Assembly: GCF_031845305.1 (NCBI RefSeq)
Contig: NZ_JAVREH010000001.1
Span: 124,001 to 188,000 of the forward strand
DNA from: Jatrophihabitans_A lederbergiae
GTDB lineage: Bacteria; Actinomycetota; Actinomycetes; Mycobacteriales; Jatrophihabitantaceae
Reading direction: 5' to 3'
Length of the DNA: 64,000 nucleotides
Both the position numbers and the translations under genes were made by a program. Position 1 is the stretch's first letter. Each line of letters begins with the position of its first letter. Positions 56,353-64,000 of this stretch are shown here, in pieces. The notes beneath the pieces are model-generated. The model was given only the letters and a program-made list of their open reading frames with translations, searched no databases and was not told where the DNA came from.

Positions 56353-57014
56353 GCGTGCCCCGTCCCGAGCTTCCTGGCCGCCTCTCCACCGACGTTGCCG
56401 CCGCGGATCGGCAGCTCTCCACCCGCGAGCGGATCGTCGCCAGTGCGCTGGCGCTGTTCGCCGAACAGGGGTTCGACGCCACCAGCGTCAACCAGATCGT
56501 GGTGCGCGCCGGGGTGGCCAAGGGCGCCCTCTACCACCACTTCGCCAGCAAGGACGACCTGCTGTACGAGGTGTCCAGGGAACTCGTGGACCGCCAGCTC
56601 GACGGCATGAACGCCATCCTCGCGGACCGGCAGGACACCGCCCGGACGCTGCGCGAGCTGATCCGCGACCTGGTCGTCACCACCGCCGGCAGTGCGCCGG
56701 CGGCGAAGGTCTTCTCTCGCGAGAGCCACCGCCTCGGCGACGCGAACCAGGCCCGGGTGCGCGCTGCCCGACGCAGCATCCACGACACCTTCACCGATCT
56801 GGTGCGCTCAGCGCAGCACAGCGGTGAGTTCCGGGCGGTCACCTCGCCGGACATGGTGACGTTCACCGTCTTCGGCTTCATCAACGAGCTGCCGGTCTGG
56901 TACCGCGCGGACGGTCCCAAGACGCCGGTCCAGATCGCCGACGAGCTCAGCGAGCTGATCCTGTCCGCGCTGATGCCGGCGCCGGGACAGCTACCTGCCG
57001 AAGGTCAGCCATGA
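56349..57014 (+). CDS. TetR-family transcriptional regulator
   Basis: 221 aa. Helix-turn-helix region RIVASALALFAEQGFDATS with VNQIVVRAGVAKGALYHHF as recognition part; the helical ligand domain follows. It lies inside the operon and its likely site is the 16-bp palindrome in the operon promoter. The ligand may be an acyl-CoA of the pathway. GTG 56349 overlaps the acyl-CoA dehydrogenase stop, and its own stop overlaps the next gene. Confidence 0.9.
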   Translation: MSVPRPELPGRLSTDVAAADRQLSTRERIVASALALFAEQGFDATSVNQIVVRAGVAKGALYHHFASKDDLLYEVSRELVDRQLDGMNAILADRQDTARTLRELIRDLVVTTAGSAPAAKVFSRESHRLGDANQARVRAARRSIHDTFTDLVRSAQHSGEFRAVTSPDMVTFTVFGFINELPVWYRADGPKTPVQIADELSELILSALMPAPGQLPAEGQP

Positions 57015-58066
57015 GCGGGCAGAGCTGGGGCCTGACCGTCCCGCTGACGGGGGTGCCGCTGCCCGCGCACGCGGAGCTGCTGCGCGCCCTGCCCGGCTGG
57101 GGCTACACCGATGTCTGGTCCTCCGAGGTGGCCGGGACCGACGCCTTCACGCCGCTGGCGCTGGCCGCCGCGTGGGAGCCGCGGCTGCGGCTGGGCACCG
57201 CCATCGTGCCGGTGTTCACCCGCGGCCCGGCCCTGATCGCCCAGTCAGCCGCCGCGCTGGCGGCCGCGGCACCGGGGCGATTCACCCTGGGCCTGGGCGC
57301 GTCCAGCCCGGCGGTCGTCGAGCAGTGGAACGGGATCGGCTTCGAGCAGCCGTTCCGCCGTACCCGGGACGTCCTGCGGTTCACCCGCGCCGCGCTGGAC
57401 GGCGAGAAGGTGACCGCCGACTTCGATACCTTCTCGACCAGCGGCTTCCGGCTCGAACAGCCACCCGACGAGCGGGTGCCGATCCTGCTCGCGGCGCTGC
57501 GTCCGCAGCTGCTCGCCCTCGCCGGACGGGAGGCCGACGGGGCGATCCTCAACTGGCTCGCGGCCGGCGATGTCCCGACCTGCCTGGAAGCCGTCGGTAA
57601 CCCCGCCGCCGACATCGTGGCGCGGATCTTCGTCTGCCCCACCGAGGACGCCGGCTACGCCCGAGCGCTTGGCCGGCGGATGATTTCGAGCTATCTGACC
57701 GTGCAGGCGTACGCGCGGTTCCATCGCTGGCTCGGACGGGGGCCGGCGCTGGAGCGGATGTGGGAACTGTGGCGCGAGGGCGACCGCAAGGGCGCCACCC
57801 AGGCGGTGCCGGACGAGGTCGTGGACGAGCTGGTGCTGCACGGCAGCCCGATGTCCTGCCGGGAGCAGGTGCTCGACTACGTCCGGGCCGGCGTTCGCAC
57901 GCCGGTGTTGGCGCTGCTGCCGACTCCGGAGCTGACCGATGCCGCCTCGCTGGCGGGGGTGCTGGCCGCGCTGGGACCGGCGGCGGCTGCTGTTATGAAG
58001 CCGGCTGAACCGACGCCGCCCAGAACGACACCGGTTGCACAGACACTGCCGGCGGGGACCGCATGA
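57011..58066 (+). CDS. LLM-class F420-dependent oxidoreductase
   Basis: 351-aa luciferase-like TIM barrel. GYTDVWSSEVAGTDAFTPLALAA-type start, RLGTAIVPVFTRGP, FTLGLGASSP and VPILLAALRP are family motifs. In actinobacteria most such proteins use F420, and fbiD is in this window. It could oxidise or reduce an intermediate of the operon's pathway; substrate unknown. Pro/Thr-rich C-terminal tail. Coupled at both ends by ATGA. Confidence 0.85.
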   Translation: MSGQSWGLTVPLTGVPLPAHAELLRALPGWGYTDVWSSEVAGTDAFTPLALAAAWEPRLRLGTAIVPVFTRGPALIAQSAAALAAAAPGRFTLGLGASSPAVVEQWNGIGFEQPFRRTRDVLRFTRAALDGEKVTADFDTFSTSGFRLEQPPDERVPILLAALRPQLLALAGREADGAILNWLAAGDVPTCLEAVGNPAADIVARIFVCPTEDAGYARALGRRMISSYLTVQAYARFHRWLGRGPALERMWELWREGDRKGATQAVPDEVVDELVLHGSPMSCREQVLDYVRAGVRTPVLALLPTPELTDAASLAGVLAALGPAAAAVMKPAEPTPPRTTPVAQTLPAGTA

Positions 58067-58869
58067 GGATCGCCGACTCCGTCATCGTGATCACCGGCGG
58101 CGGCAGCGGCATCGGTGCCGGCCTGGTCCGGCGGTTCGCCGCCGAGGGTGCCCAGGCTCTGGTGGTCGCCGACTACCGCATCGAGGGCGCTGCCGCGCTC
58201 GCCGGCGAACTGGGGGACCGGGTCAGCGCCGTCGAGGTGGACGTCACGGACGAGGCCGCGGTCGCCGACCTGGTCGCCGGGGCGCTGGCTGAGCACGGCC
58301 GGATCGACCTGTTCTGCTCCAACGCCGGCATTCCGACCGGAGTTGGCCTCGAAGGCGGCGAGGTGGCCGACCGGGCCTGGCAGCGTGCCTGGAACGTGCA
58401 CGTGATGGCACACGTCTACGCCGCACGCGCCGTCCTGCCGGTCATGGTCGAGGCGGGTTCGGGGTACCTGCTGAACACCGCCTCCGCGGCGGGGCTGCTG
58501 AGCGCTCCGGGCGACGCCCCGTACAGCGTCAGCAAACACGCCGCCGTGGCGTTCGCCGAGTGGCTGGCCTACCAGTACCGCGATCGCGGAATCCGGGTCA
58601 GCGTCCTGTGCCCGATGGGTGTCGACACCCCGCTGCTGATGGACGGTCTCAACTCCGGCGCCGCCGCGGCCAAGGCAGTGGCCGCCTCCGGTGAGGTGCT
58701 CGGTGTCCAGGCGGTGGCCGAAGCCGTGGTGCGGGGACTGGCCGACGAGCGGTTCCTGATCCTGCCCCATCCCGAGGTCGGCACGTACTGGGCCGGCAAG
58801 GCCGCCGACGTCGAGCACTGGCTGGCAGGCATGGCCCGGCTGGCGGCTGCGGCCGGTACGACAGCCTGA
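58063..58869 (+). CDS. Short-chain dehydrogenase/reductase
   Basis: 268-aa classical SDR: TGGGSGIG (NAD(P) binding, near residue 12), SNAGIP (NNAG variant), catalytic Ser in NTASAAGLLS and YSVSK (Tyr-x3-Lys). The last of five tightly coupled genes. In the levulinate pathway an SDR interconverts 4-oxo and 4-hydroxyacyl-CoA; this could be the counterpart, by inference only. Confidence 0.88.
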   Translation: MRIADSVIVITGGGSGIGAGLVRRFAAEGAQALVVADYRIEGAAALAGELGDRVSAVEVDVTDEAAVADLVAGALAEHGRIDLFCSNAGIPTGVGLEGGEVADRAWQRAWNVHVMAHVYAARAVLPVMVEAGSGYLLNTASAAGLLSAPGDAPYSVSKHAAVAFAEWLAYQYRDRGIRVSVLCPMGVDTPLLMDGLNSGAAAAKAVAASGEVLGVQAVAEAVVRGLADERFLILPHPEVGTYWAGKAADVEHWLAGMARLAAAAGTTA

Positions 58870-58941
58870 CGGTCGAACCACCCAGGCACATCAGTCCACT
58901 ACTACATCAGTCCCTACAAAAAGAACAATGAGGAGCAGTAC

Positions 58942-59706
58942 ATGGCTGGAGTTCAGGATCGCGTCGCGCTGGTGACCGGCGGCGCCCAGGGCATCGGGGC
59001 CGCGGTCGCCGCCCGGCTCGCCGCCGCTGGCGCGAAGGTGGCGGTGCTCGATCTCAACGAGGACAGTGCCGCCGCGACCGCCGCGGACATCACCGCCTCC
59101 GGCGGAACGGCCATCGGTATCGGGGCCGACGTCAGCAGGGCCGACCAGGTGCAGGCGGGGGTGGACCGGGTGGTCGCGGAGTTCGGGGCGCTGCACATCC
59201 TGGTCAACAACGCCGGCGTGCTGCGGGACAACATGCTGTTCAAGATGTCCGAGGACGACTGGGACATCGTGATGAACGTCCACCTCAAGGGCGCGTTCCT
59301 GTGCAGCAAGACGGCCCAGCAGCACATGGTCGCCGCCAAGTACGGCCGGATCGTCAACATGTCCTCGACCTCGGCGCTCGGCAACCGCGGCCAGACCAAC
59401 TACGCCACCGCGAAGGCCGGCCTGCAGGGCTTCACCAAGACCCTGGCCATCGAGCTCGGCCCGTTCGGGGTCACCGTGAACGCCGTCGCGCCCGGCTTCA
59501 TCGAGACCGCGATGACCAAGGCGACGGCGGAGCGGATCGGCAGCACCATCGACCAGATGCGCGAGGCGGTGGCCGGCGCCGTGCCGGTGCGCCGGGGCGG
59601 CGTTCCGGAGGATATCTCCAACACGGTGGCCTTCTTCGCCGGTGAAGAGAGCGGTTATGTCACCGGTCAGGTTCTCTACGTCGATGGCGGCCGCGGCCTG
59701 CTCTAG
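58942..59706 (+). CDS. fabG: 3-oxoacyl-ACP reductase-like SDR
   Basis: 254 aa: TGGAQGIGAA near the N-terminus, NNAGV, VNMSSTSALGN with catalytic Ser and YATAKAG with Tyr/Lys, ending GYVTGQVLYVDGG. FabG-like SDRs of this kind often act on 3-hydroxyacyl-CoA. 72 bp after the previous SDR, with GAGGAG before ATG. It may finish the conversion to 3-ketoacyl-CoA or serve fatty-acid synthesis. Confidence 0.85.
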   Translation: MAGVQDRVALVTGGAQGIGAAVAARLAAAGAKVAVLDLNEDSAAATAADITASGGTAIGIGADVSRADQVQAGVDRVVAEFGALHILVNNAGVLRDNMLFKMSEDDWDIVMNVHLKGAFLCSKTAQQHMVAAKYGRIVNMSSTSALGNRGQTNYATAKAGLQGFTKTLAIELGPFGVTVNAVAPGFIETAMTKATAERIGSTIDQMREAVAGAVPVRRGGVPEDISNTVAFFAGEESGYVTGQVLYVDGGRGLL

Positions 59707-59804
59707 CCGGGCGGCGGGTCACGTAGCCTGTTGGCGAGGGTTTCCACCGGGCGCCTCGCCCGGTATCCGGCGCACCAGCCGTACAAGCCGTTTAAGGGGG
59801 TCGC

Positions 59805-61364
59805 GTGTTCGACACACTGTCCGACCGGCTCAACAAGGTCTTCACCGGTCTTCGGGGCAAGGGACGGCTCTCCCAGGCCGACATCGACTCGGTGGCCCGT
59901 GAGATCCGCATCGCGCTGCTCGAGGCCGATGTGGCGCTGCCCGTCGTCCGCCAGTTCATCGCCGCGGTCAAGGAGCGGGCAGCCGGCGAAGAGGTCAGCA
60001 GGGCGCTCAACCCGGCCCAGCAGGTCATCAAGATCGTCAACGAGGAGCTCGTCAAGATCCTCGGCGGCGAGACGCGGCGCTTGCAGTACGCGAAACAGCC
60101 CCCGACGGTGATCATGCTGGCCGGCCTGCAGGGCGCCGGAAAGACGACCCTGGCCGGCAAGCTCGCCCGTCACCTGAAGGACCAGGGCCACGCCCCCGTC
60201 CTGGTGGCCTGTGACCTGCAGCGGCCCAACGCCGTCAACCAGCTCCAGATCGTCGGTGAGCGCGCCGGGGTCGCGGTGTACGCGCCCGAGCCCGGCAACG
60301 GGATCGGCGACCCGGTGGCCGTCGCCCGCGACTCCCTCGACTTCGCCCGCCGCGCCCAGCACGACATGGTGATCGTCGACACCGCCGGCCGGCTCGGTAT
60401 CGACACCGAGATGATGCGGCAGGCCGCCGCGATCCGGGACGCCGTCCAACCGCAAGAGATCCTGTTCGTGCTGGACGCGATGGTCGGCCAGGACGCGGTC
60501 AACACCGCCGAGGCGTTTCGCGACGGCGTCGGGTTCACCGGCGTGGTGCTCACCAAGCTCGACGGTGACGCCCGCGGTGGCGCCGCGCTGTCGGTGCGCT
60601 ACGTGACCGGGCAGCCGATCATGTTCGCCTCCAACGGTGAGAAGCTCGGTGACTTCGACGTCTTCCACCCCGATCGGATGGCCTCGCGCATCCTCGGCAT
60701 GGGCGACATGCTCACGCTCATCGAGCAGGCGCAGAAGACGTTCGACCAGGACGAAACCGAGCGGATGGCGTCCAAGCTCGCCAGCGGCAACGAGTTCACG
60801 CTGGAGGACTTTCTCGAGCAGTTGCAGGCGATCCGGCGGATGGGCCCGATCGGCAACCTGCTGGGAATGCTGCCCGGCGCCGGCCAGATGAAAGAGGCGC
60901 TGGCCGCTGTCGACGACAAGGATCTGGACCGCACGGCCGCCATCATTCGCTCGATGACGCCGGGCGAGCGGGCCGATCCCAAGCTGATCAACGGCTCTCG
61001 CCGGCTGCGCATCGCCAACGGCTCCGGGGTCAAGGTCAGCGAGGTCAACAACCTGGTCGACCGGTTCTTCGAGGCCCGCAAGATGATGTCCCGGATGAGC
61101 GGCATGGGAATGCCCGGTGGCCGGCGCAACGCCAAGAACGCCAAGGGCAAGAAGGGCAAGGGCAAGGGACGCAACGCCAAGGGCGGCAGGGGTCCGACGC
61201 AGCCGAGGATGCCCGCGGGCTTCCCCGGCATGCCCGGTGGCCTTCCCGGCGGTATGCCCAGCGGCCTGCCGGGCGGTTTCGGAGCAGGCGGTGGCGGCAT
61301 GCCCGAGCTGCCGTCGGGTGTCGAGCTGCCGGACATCTCGAAGTTCAAGTTCCCGAAGTCCTGA
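59805..61364 (+). CDS. ffh: Signal recognition particle protein Ffh
   Basis: 519 aa. N domain (MFDTLSDRLNKVFTGLRGKG), G domain with GLQGAGKTTLAGKL, DTAGRLGID and TKLDGDARGG, and the Met-rich M domain (MASKLASGNEFTLEDFLEQ, IIRSMTPGERA) binding signal peptides and 4.5S RNA. The C-terminal ~80 residues are Lys/Gly then Gly/Pro/Met-rich. GTG 59805 follows AAGGGGG. TAGCCT at 59724-59729 may be the -10, with a GGCGAGG/CCTCGCC hairpin in the leader. Confidence 0.97.
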   Translation: MFDTLSDRLNKVFTGLRGKGRLSQADIDSVAREIRIALLEADVALPVVRQFIAAVKERAAGEEVSRALNPAQQVIKIVNEELVKILGGETRRLQYAKQPPTVIMLAGLQGAGKTTLAGKLARHLKDQGHAPVLVACDLQRPNAVNQLQIVGERAGVAVYAPEPGNGIGDPVAVARDSLDFARRAQHDMVIVDTAGRLGIDTEMMRQAAAIRDAVQPQEILFVLDAMVGQDAVNTAEAFRDGVGFTGVVLTKLDGDARGGAALSVRYVTGQPIMFASNGEKLGDFDVFHPDRMASRILGMGDMLTLIEQAQKTFDQDETERMASKLASGNEFTLEDFLEQLQAIRRMGPIGNLLGMLPGAGQMKEALAAVDDKDLDRTAAIIRSMTPGERADPKLINGSRRLRIANGSGVKVSEVNNLVDRFFEARKMMSRMSGMGMPGGRRNAKNAKGKKGKGKGRNAKGGRGPTQPRMPAGFPGMPGGLPGGMPSGLPGGFGAGGGGMPELPSGVELPDISKFKFPKS

Positions 61365-61382
61365 CCTCCCGTCCTTCGACCA

Positions 61383-61483
61383 CGAGTCCCGAGTCGACCG
61401 CGAGTCCCGAGTCGACCGCGAGTCCCGAGTCGACCGCGAGTCCCGAGTCGACCGCGAGTCCCGAGTCGACCGCGAGTCCCGAG
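61383..61483. repeat. 18-bp tandem repeat, 5.6 copies, after ffh
   Basis: Unit CGAGTCCCGAGTCGACCG starts at 61383, 61401, 61419, 61437 and 61455, then a partial copy ends at 61483. All copies are identical, meaning recent expansion or active homogenisation. It begins 19 bp after the ffh stop and ends 52 bp before the amidohydrolase start. No spacers, so not CRISPR. Each unit contains GAGTC and GACTCGG-type inverted parts that could fold. Confidence 0.92.
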
Positions 61484-61535
61484 GCCCGTTCCGCCGGCGG
61501 CCGCCGGCGAGCGCGATGAGCAGAAAGCGGTTCGC

Positions 61536-62618
61536 ATGCCTGACCAGGAGGCGTTGCACCTGCGCGGGGTGTTCCTTCCCGAGGAGCGGGAGCGCGACGC
61601 CTGGATCGTCGACGGCCGGCTGACGTTCGAGCCGGTTCGGAACGCTCACACGATCGCCGACCGCGGCTGGGTGCTGCCCGGACTCGTCGACGCGCACTGC
61701 CACATCGGCCTGTCGATGGACGGTTGGGCCGAACCGGACGAGCAGGCGGAGCAGGCGATTCTCAACCGGGACGCCGGCGCCCTGCTGCTGCGCGACGCCG
61801 GGTCACCGGTCGACAACACGGGTGTCCAGCGGCGCGAGGACCTGCCCCGGCTGGTGCGCGCCGCTCGTCACATCGCCCGGCCGCGGCGCTACATCCGCCA
61901 CCTGGGCATCGAGGTCGAGCCCGAGGATCTGGTGACCGAGGTCGAGAAGCAGGCGGCCCTCGGCGATGGCTGGATCAAGCTGGCCGCGGACTGGATCGAC
62001 CGGTCCGCCGGCGACCTCATGCCGGTCTGGCCGGACGACGTGCTGGCCACCGCCATCGGCCGCGCGCACGAGCTGGGCGTGCGGGTGGCGGCCCACGTCT
62101 TCGGCGAGGACGCGCTGCCGGGCCTGATCCGGGCCGGTCTGGACTCCATCGAGCACGGCACCGGCATCACCGACGACCTGCTGGACGAGGTTGCCCGCAG
62201 GGGCATCGCCGTGGTGCCGACGCTCATCAACATTGATACCTTTCCTCGGATCGCCGCGTCCGGCGCCGAGAAGTTCCCGGCTTACGCCGCGCACATGAAC
62301 GCGCTCTACGCCACCTCGCGGGAGCGGATCCGTCACGCCTACGAGGCGGGCGTCCCGATCTACACCGGCACGGACGCGGGCGGATCGCTGCCGCACGGGT
62401 TGATCCGGGACGAGATCGCGGCCCTGGTCGGAGCGGGCATCCCGCAGGCCGAGGTCATTGCCCAGGCATCCTGGCGGGCACGGGAGTGGCTGGGCTTCGA
62501 GGGCCTGGTCGAGGGGGCTCTGGCGGATCTCGTCGTGTACGACGCCGACCCACGCACCGACCTCGACACCCTGGCCGCACCATGCCGCATCGTGCTGCGG
62601 GGGATCGTCCGGGGCTGA
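61536..62618 (+). CDS. Amidohydrolase family protein
   Basis: 360-aa metal-dependent hydrolase. LPGLVDAHCHIG (HxH metal ligands), GWIKLAADWID with probable Lys, VAAHVFGEDA and SIEHGTG for His ligands and YTGTDAGG for the Asp. Similar genes follow ffh in mycobacteria. It belongs to the imidazolonepropionase/prolidase-like group by sequence layout; substrate unknown. ATG 61536 has a weak ribosome site; the upstream repeat separates it from ffh. Confidence 0.85.
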   Translation: MPDQEALHLRGVFLPEERERDAWIVDGRLTFEPVRNAHTIADRGWVLPGLVDAHCHIGLSMDGWAEPDEQAEQAILNRDAGALLLRDAGSPVDNTGVQRREDLPRLVRAARHIARPRRYIRHLGIEVEPEDLVTEVEKQAALGDGWIKLAADWIDRSAGDLMPVWPDDVLATAIGRAHELGVRVAAHVFGEDALPGLIRAGLDSIEHGTGITDDLLDEVARRGIAVVPTLINIDTFPRIAASGAEKFPAYAAHMNALYATSRERIRHAYEAGVPIYTGTDAGGSLPHGLIRDEIAALVGAGIPQAEVIAQASWRAREWLGFEGLVEGALADLVVYDADPRTDLDTLAAPCRIVLRGIVRG

Positions 62619-62712
62619 GGCCCGGCGCTGAGACCGCGAGGACCGCGAGCTGGGTCGAAGGGACCAGTCGCCGCACTAAGCTGGTATTCATCCCCCACGT
62701 GAAAGGTCACCA

Positions 62713-64000
62713 GTGACAACCCTGCGTCAACGTCGGGCGGTCGCTGTCCGGCGGTGGTCCATAGCCGTCGCGGTCTACCTCGTTGCGGTGTTCCACCGGA
62801 CCTCCCTGGGCGTCGCCGGGCTGCAGGCAGCGACCCGTTTCGGTATCAGCCCCAGCCAGCTCAGCATCTTCGTGCTGCTGCAGCTGGGGGTATACGCCGG
62901 AATGCAGATTCCGACCGGCATCCTGGTCGACCGGTATGGCCCCCGCCGGCTGCTGATCGCCGCAGCCTTCACCATGGGGGCGGCCCAGATCCTGTTCGCA
63001 CTGGCGCACAGCTACCCGGTCGCGCTGCTGGCCAGAGCGCTGCTCGGCCTCGGCGACGCCCTCACCTTTGTCAGCGTCCTGAGGTTCGCGGCCGGCCAGT
63101 TCGCGCCGCGGCGGTATCCGGTAGTGATCGCAATCACCGGCACCCTGGGCTCGGTCGGCAACCTCGCGGCGACGCTGCCGCTGACCGCGCTGCTGCACCA
63201 CGCGGGCTGGACGCCGACCTTCCTCGTGGCCGGGCTGGTGTCGGTGGTCAGCGGCGTCGCCGTCTACGCGATGCTGCCGAGGTCCGCACCGGTGCCGCGA
63301 CGGCCCCGGGAGGCAGCCGCGCTGATGGCCTCGGCTCGCAGTGTCGGCCGCCGGGTTCGCACCGCGTGGGCGCTGCCCGGCACCAGGGCCGGCTTCTGGG
63401 TGCACTTCACCTCGATGTCGACGTCCCTCACGTTCGGCGTGCTGTGGGGCGTGCCGTTTCTGGTCGAGGCGCAGGGCTTCAGCCGCGACGCGGCCAGCAC
63501 GGTGCTGCTGGCGAGCGTGCTGGTCGCGATCGTCGCCGGACCGCCGATCGGCCAGCTCACCGCGCGGCATCCCGCCACCCGGGTTCCGCTGGCCATCGGC
63601 GTGTGCTCGGTCACCGTGCTGGGCTGGTACACCGTGCTGGCGGCCTTCTCCGGCCCCATTCCGCGGTGGCTGCTGATCGGACTGGTGCTGCTGACCACGG
63701 TGGGCGGACCGGTGTCGGCGATTGGCTTCGCCCTGGCACGCGACTACAACGGCCCCGCCATCGTCGGCACGGCCACCGGCGTGGTCAACGTGGGCGGCTT
63801 CGTCGCGGCGATCTCGGCATGCCTCGTACTGGGTTGGACTCTGGACCTGGCCGGTTCGGTGGACCGGGGCGCCTACCGGCTGGCGTTCGCGGTGGCGGTG
63901 TCCGTGCAGCTGGTGGGGCTGGTCCAGATGGTCCGGTGGTGGCTGCGCGCCAGGCACACCCTGCTGAAGGCGCTGGAGGTGGGCCGACCGGCCCCGGTCC
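62713..64000 (+). CDS. Major facilitator superfamily transporter (3' end outside the window)
   Basis: 429 codons seen, running off the window end. It starts MTTLRQRRAVAVRRWSIAVAV with the first helix, FHRTSLGVAG, and the MFS loop 2-3 motif GILVDRYGPRRLL. At least 11 hydrophobic segments are present, so little of the protein is missing. GAAAGG lies before GTG 62713. No substrate can be inferred. Confidence 0.88.
   Translation, partial: MTTLRQRRAVAVRRWSIAVAVYLVAVFHRTSLGVAGLQAATRFGISPSQLSIFVLLQLGVYAGMQIPTGILVDRYGPRRLLIAAAFTMGAAQILFALAHSYPVALLARALLGLGDALTFVSVLRFAAGQFAPRRYPVVIAITGTLGSVGNLAATLPLTALLHHAGWTPTFLVAGLVSVVSGVAVYAMLPRSAPVPRRPREAAALMASARSVGRRVRTAWALPGTRAGFWVHFTSMSTSLTFGVLWGVPFLVEAQGFSRDAASTVLLASVLVAIVAGPPIGQLTARHPATRVPLAIGVCSVTVLGWYTVLAAFSGPIPRWLLIGLVLLTTVGGPVSAIGFALARDYNGPAIVGTATGVVNVGGFVAAISACLVLGWTLDLAGSVDRGAYRLAFAVAVSVQLVGLVQMVRWWLRARHTLLKALEVGRPAPV

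Noticed and set aside
61383..61483. Repeat array considered as CRISPR
   Set aside because: Units are directly adjacent with no unique spacers and no cas genes are present.
59703..61703. 666-codon minus-strand open frame opposite ffh
   Set aside because: Shadow; contains the repeat array read as TRDSRS steps, which is not a protein domain.
1..64000. Prophage, transposon or integrative element at the tRNA genes
   Set aside because: No integrase, transposase or flanking att-like repeat of the tRNA 3' end was seen; the neighbours are conserved chromosomal genes.

Overview
This is a 64 kb piece of a high-GC actinobacterial chromosome. The evidence is the GC-rich third codon positions, frequent GTG starts, ATGA/GTGA stop-start overlaps, TAnnnT -10 boxes, and lineage markers (SepIVA, FbiD, MutT1, FtsY with an N-terminal membrane anchor, F420-type LLM oxidoreductase). 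Gene order largely follows, from memory, the Mycobacterium tuberculosis stretch from about Rv2993c to Rv2915c: gltX, IclR regulator, leuCD, mutT1, ppk, fbiD, gpsA, ddl, DUF3515, thiL, DAK2 kinase, recG, rsmD, coaD, sepIVA, DUF177, rnc, mutM, acyP, smc, ftsY, amt, glnB, glnD, ffh, amidohydrolase. It is not a mycobacterium-specific arrangement; a soil actinobacterium of the Frankia/Nakamurella/Jatrophihabitans breadth is a guess. I saw no phage, insertion sequence, CRISPR array or rRNA.

Layout. 1-2000: end of a fumarylacetoacetate-hydrolase gene, gltX, tRNA-Gln(CTG) and tRNA-Glu(CTC). 2000-8700: accessory and housekeeping genes (secreted M15-like peptidase, flavin reductase, Gfo/Idh oxidoreductase, adk, stress proteins CsbD and GlsB-like, a GGDEF-EAL protein). 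8700-11500: IclR regulator divergent from leuCD with an operator palindrome between them. 11500-14600: mutT1-ppk. 14800-23000: an accessory block of sugar-nucleotide-type epimerase, two-component system, two nucleotide-sugar-type enzymes, methyltransferase, a membrane cytochrome/molybdopterin fusion with a small membrane partner, and a GT87-like mannosyltransferase. 23000-29800: fbiD, plsC-gpsA, ddl, DUF3515/Lrp, thiL, ilvE. 29900-44500: rpmB, DAK2 kinase, recG, rsmD-coaD-sepIVA, DUF177-rpmF-rnc-mutM, a broken acyP, smc, ftsY. 44500-49800: tdh-kbl threonine degradation, a VOC protein, pepN. 49900-53950: amt-glnB-glnD nitrogen control. 54000-59700: a tightly overlapping operon with an ACAD10/11-type kinase plus acyl-CoA dehydrogenase, TetR, LLM and SDR genes. 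59800-64000: ffh, amidohydrolase and a truncated MFS gene.

Most notable: (1) the 54-59 kb operon looks like a split bacterial ACAD11/LvaA-LvaC-type route for 4-hydroxyacyl-CoA, with a perfect 16-bp TetR-type palindrome between its -35 and -10; (2) the 14.8-23 kb surface-glycan plus molybdoenzyme block is functionally undescribed as far as I know; (3) acyP has lost its middle by an in-frame deletion; (4) thiL appears to start at AUU behind a perfect Shine-Dalgarno; (5) many genes have a TAnnnT box 6-8 nt before the start codon, implying widespread leaderless mRNAs; (6) short 12-23 bp tandem duplications recur at gene ends, including within the SMC hinge.
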